Shown in pieces: positions 3,912-6,257 of a DNA stretch of 6,257 bases (position 1 is its first letter; each line of letters opens with the position of its first letter). A program made the translations under genes and the position numbers. This stretch comes from an uncultured Alphaproteobacteria bacterium (lineage in GTDB: Bacteria > Pseudomonadota > Alphaproteobacteria > Sphingomonadales > Sphingomonadaceae), in contig CAJAHV010000253.1 of assembly GCA_903939555.1 (NCBI GenBank), positions 1-6,257 of the forward strand, read 5' to 3'. Below the pieces are notes generated by a model. That model saw nothing but the letters and a program-made list of their open reading frames with translations, searched no databases and was not told the DNA's origin.

Positions 3912-6014
3912 ATGGGGGGAATGTCCTTGCCCGGCCTGCGGGTTGCGCTGCGCGGTGCCGATCTGCGGGCCGCGCTGCTGCCGGTCGCAATCCTGACGCT
4001 GGTGCTGCTGATGGTCGTGCCGATCCCGCCGCTGCTGCTCGACCTGTTCTTCATCCTCAATATCGCCATTTCGCTCGCGGTGCTGATGGTCGCCATCAAC
4101 ACGCGCAAGGTGCTGGATTTTTCGGCCTTTCCCACGGTGCTGCTGTTCACCACGCTGCTGCGCCTGTCGCTCAACGTCGCGTCAACCCGCGTCGTGCTGG
4201 TGCATGGCCATGAAGGCACCGCCGCCGCCGGCCATGTCATCGAAGCCTTTGGCGCGTTCCTCGTCGGTGGCGATTACATCGTCGGCATTTTCGTCTTTGC
4301 CGTGCTGATGATCATCAATCTGGTGGTCATCACAAAGGGCGCCGGCCGTGTGTCGGAAGTCGCGGCGCGCTTCACCCTCGATGCCTTGCCCGGCAAGCAG
4401 ATGGCGATCGATGCCGACATGAACGCCGGTTTGTTGACCGCCGACGACGCCCGGGCGCGCCGTGCCGAAGTGACCACCGAGGCGGATTTTCACGGCAGCA
4501 TGGATGGCGCGTCGAAATTCGTGAAGGGCGATGCTGTCGCCGGCGTGCTCATCCTTGCCATCAACATCATCGGCGGGCTGATCCTGGGCACCGTCCAGCA
4601 TGGTCTGCCGATCGGCGAGGCGGCGCGGGTCTATGTGCTGCTCGCCATCGGCGACGGGCTGGTGGCGCAGGTGCCGGCGCTGCTGCTCTCGATCGCCGCC
4701 GCCATGGTCGTCACCCGGGTCGGCAGTGACGAGGGCCTTGCCGGGCAGGTGACGCAGCAGTTTTCGAGCCCCGGTGCCTGGGCGCCGGTTGCGGTCATCC
4801 TGGCGCTGCTCGCCGCGTTGCCGGGGATGCCGCATTTCATCATCCTGGCAGCGGCCGCCGGTGCCGGGGCGATCGCCTGGAAGTTGCGCCGCCGCGATGC
4901 CGCCCCCGCTACCGCCGAAGCGCCCGCCGCCGATACGGCCAACATCGCCTGGGCCGATGTGTCCGATACTGCCGCTGTCAGCCTCGAAATCGGTTTCGGG
5001 CTGGTGCCGCTTGTCGATGACAGCCGCGCCGCGCCGTTGCTGGCACGCATCACCGCCATTCGCCGGCAATTGTCGAAACAATTGGGTTTCGTGCTGCCGC
5101 AGGTACGGGTCCGCGATGATCTGGCGCTGGCGCCCTTTGCCTATCGTATCGCCATCGGTGGCGTCACGGTTGGGGAAGATCTGGCCTTTCCCGATGATGT
5201 GCTCGCCATCGCTGCGGGGCCGGTCACGGCGGAAATCGCCGGCCGTCCGGTGACCGATCCGGCCTTTGGCCTGCCGGCGCGCTGGATCGCGCCCGAAGAG
5301 GCCGATCTGGCAACCGCGGCGGGCTATACCGTCGTTGATGCCGCCTCGGTCATCGGCACCCATCTCAATCATCTGCTCGGTGCCCATGCGCATCGCCTGA
5401 TCGGTCAGGACGAAGTCCAGGCGATGCTCGACACGCTTGCCGAAAGCGCTCCGGCGCTGGCCGGCGGGCTGGTGCCCAAGCTGCTGTCGCTCGCCGTGGT
5501 CACCCAGGTCATCCAGCGGCTTGTCGAAGAAGCCGTGCCGGTGCGCGACACACGGGCCATCGTCACGGCGCTGATCACCCATGCCGGGCGCTCGCAGGAC
5601 GGCGCCGAACTGACCGAACTCGTCCGCCCGGCGCTGGGACCCGCGATCATCCAGACGCTGGCCGCCTTGCGCGAACCTGTCACCGCCATCGCCCTCGACC
5701 CTGCCCTTGAAAATCTGCTGGCCGGGGCGGTGCGCGCCGCGCCGGGCAGCAACTGGCCCTTCGACCCCGCACTCGGCCAGCGCGTCGGCGAAGCCGTTTC
5801 GGCCGCCGCCGATGACGTGATGGCGACCGGCAAGCGCTTTGCCGTCGTCACCACGCCGCCGGTGCGCCGCGCGCTCTGGTTGCTGCTGCGCGTGCGCTTG
5901 CCGCAGCCGGTGGTGCTCGCCTTCACCGAAATCCCCGATGACCGCAGCGTCGATGTGGTCGCCGTCGTCGGCGGCAACGCAATTTCCCCAACCCCCGAAT
6001 CTGCAGGAGCCTGA
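3912..6014 (+). CDS. flhA: Flagellar biosynthesis protein FlhA (export gate)
   Basis: FlhA is the large inner-membrane protein of the flagellar type III export gate. Its cytoplasmic ring receives substrate-chaperone complexes such as those with FlgN. The product has 700 residues from the ATG at 3912, close to the enteric length. Residues 20-320 contain about eight hydrophobic segments. Between them is the FHIPEP family signature, RVSEVAARFTLDALPGKQ at 146-163 followed by MAIDAD, and then ADFHGSMDGASKFVKGDAVA at 191-210, with the conserved acidic residue D207. An Ala/Pro-rich linker (330-345) leads to the cytoplasmic domain, which includes GYTVVDAASVIGTHLNHLL at 471-489. Three in-frame starts are possible. 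GTG 3903 overlaps the previous stop in GTGA, ATG 3912 has GGGTGA 5 bases upstream, and ATG 3921 follows a G-run too closely. ATG 3912 is a cautious choice. Confidence 0.96.
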   Translation: MGGMSLPGLRVALRGADLRAALLPVAILTLVLLMVVPIPPLLLDLFFILNIAISLAVLMVAINTRKVLDFSAFPTVLLFTTLLRLSLNVASTRVVLVHGHEGTAAAGHVIEAFGAFLVGGDYIVGIFVFAVLMIINLVVITKGAGRVSEVAARFTLDALPGKQMAIDADMNAGLLTADDARARRAEVTTEADFHGSMDGASKFVKGDAVAGVLILAINIIGGLILGTVQHGLPIGEAARVYVLLAIGDGLVAQVPALLLSIAAAMVVTRVGSDEGLAGQVTQQFSSPGAWAPVAVILALLAALPGMPHFIILAAAAGAGAIAWKLRRRDAAPATAEAPAADTANIAWADVSDTAAVSLEIGFGLVPLVDDSRAAPLLARITAIRRQLSKQLGFVLPQVRVRDDLALAPFAYRIAIGGVTVGEDLAFPDDVLAIAAGPVTAEIAGRPVTDPAFGLPARWIAPEEADLATAAGYTVVDAASVIGTHLNHLLGAHAHRLIGQDEVQAMLDTLAESAPALAGGLVPKLLSLAVVTQVIQRLVEEAVPVRDTRAIVTALITHAGRSQDGAELTELVRPALGPAIIQTLAALREPVTAIALDPALENLLAGAVRAAPGSNWPFDPALGQRVGEAVSAAADDVMATGKRFAVVTTPPVRRALWLLLRVRLPQPVVLAFTEIPDDRSVDVVAVVGGNAISPTPESAGA

Positions 6015-6018
6015 TCCG

Positions 6019-6257
6019 ATGGATGCTCGCCTTGGTCTTGACCCCACGCTTTATGCGCCGGCCCGCCTGGCACGGACGGATCCGGAGCGGCTGGTATCGT
6101 CGCATCTTGCGCTCGTGCGCAAGATTGCCTGGCACGTCCATGCCCGGGTGTCATCGGCCATCGATATCGAGGATTTGGTGCAGATCGGCATGGTCAGCCT
6201 GATCGAATCGGCCAGGGCCTTCGAAGATCGTGGCCATGCGGCGTTCGCGACCTACGC
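6019..6257 (+). CDS. fliA: Flagellar sigma factor FliA (sigma-28), N-terminal part (cut by window edge)
   Basis: FliA is the RNA polymerase sigma factor for late flagellar genes such as flagellin and is held inactive by FlgM. The first 79 codons are present. Residues 21-47 (DPERLVSSHLALVRKIAWHV, HARV) form the region 2.1 helix. Residues 48-79 (DIEDLVQIGMVSLIESARAF, then EDRGHAAFATYA) match region 2.2 of the sigma-70 family, with the D-[LI]-x-Q-x-G-x-x-x-L-[IL] pattern and the F-x-T-Y-A motif. The ATG at 6019 follows AGGAG (6005-6009, inside the end of flhA) with a 9-base spacer and lies 4 bases after the flhA stop. A general sigma-70 family member cannot be excluded from this fragment alone, but position next to flhA with flgM upstream makes FliA by far the best reading. 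Confidence 0.9.
   Translation, partial: MDARLGLDPTLYAPARLARTDPERLVSSHLALVRKIAWHVHARVSSAIDIEDLVQIGMVSLIESARAFEDRGHAAFATY

Noticed and set aside
3067..3990. 307-codon minus-strand open frame opposite the transglycosylase gene
   Set aside because: It is antisense to a coding region with clear catalytic motifs, its composition is low-complexity Arg/Ala/Gly, and no start context or domain is visible.
4182..6047. 621-codon open frame on the minus strand opposite flhA
   Set aside because: It lies wholly antisense to an unmistakable flhA. The product is rich in Arg, Gly, Asp and His with no recognisable domain, as expected for the antisense shadow of a G+C-rich gene.

Overview
This window is the core of a flagellar gene locus from a high-G+C bacterium. 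It is most likely an alphaproteobacterium, possibly of the Sphingomonadales. That placement is an inference from G+C-rich third codon positions, a very short FlgD, a lytic transglycosylase between flgN and flhA, and the overall gene order. No rRNA, tRNA, mobile element or CRISPR array was seen.

The locus is two divergent, tightly packed gene sets that read away from one shared control region at about 1584-1788. The minus-strand set is flgB, flgC, flgD and flgE (flgE runs off the left edge). These encode proximal rod proteins, the hook-cap scaffold and the hook protein. The plus-strand set is flgA, flgM, flgN, a lytic transglycosylase gene, flhA and fliA (fliA runs off the right edge). These encode the P-ring chaperone, the anti-sigma-28 factor, a hook-filament junction chaperone, a cell-wall hydrolase, the export gate and sigma-28. 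Junctions are 4-base overlaps or gaps of 2 to 16 bases, except for a 59-base gap between flgA and flgM.

The most interesting part is the control region. It holds two divergent sigma-54-type (-24/-12) promoters. Midway between them lie two tandem copies of the inverted repeat CGGCA-N6-TGCCG, 22 bp apart, centred about 77 and 99 bp upstream of both predicted transcription starts. This looks like one shared enhancer serving both operons. The flgB promoter lies so close to the gene that its mRNA should be leaderless or nearly so, which also decides the flgB start codon.

The products suggest how the set works. Sigma-54 activation would make rod, hook and export parts together with FliA and its inhibitor FlgM. 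FlgM would hold FliA inactive until the hook is complete and FlgM is exported through the FlhA gate. Protein oddities are a FlgD reduced to its N-terminal scaffold, a FlgA with a shortened middle region carrying 9-residue repeats, and a flagellar transglycosylase without a signal peptide.
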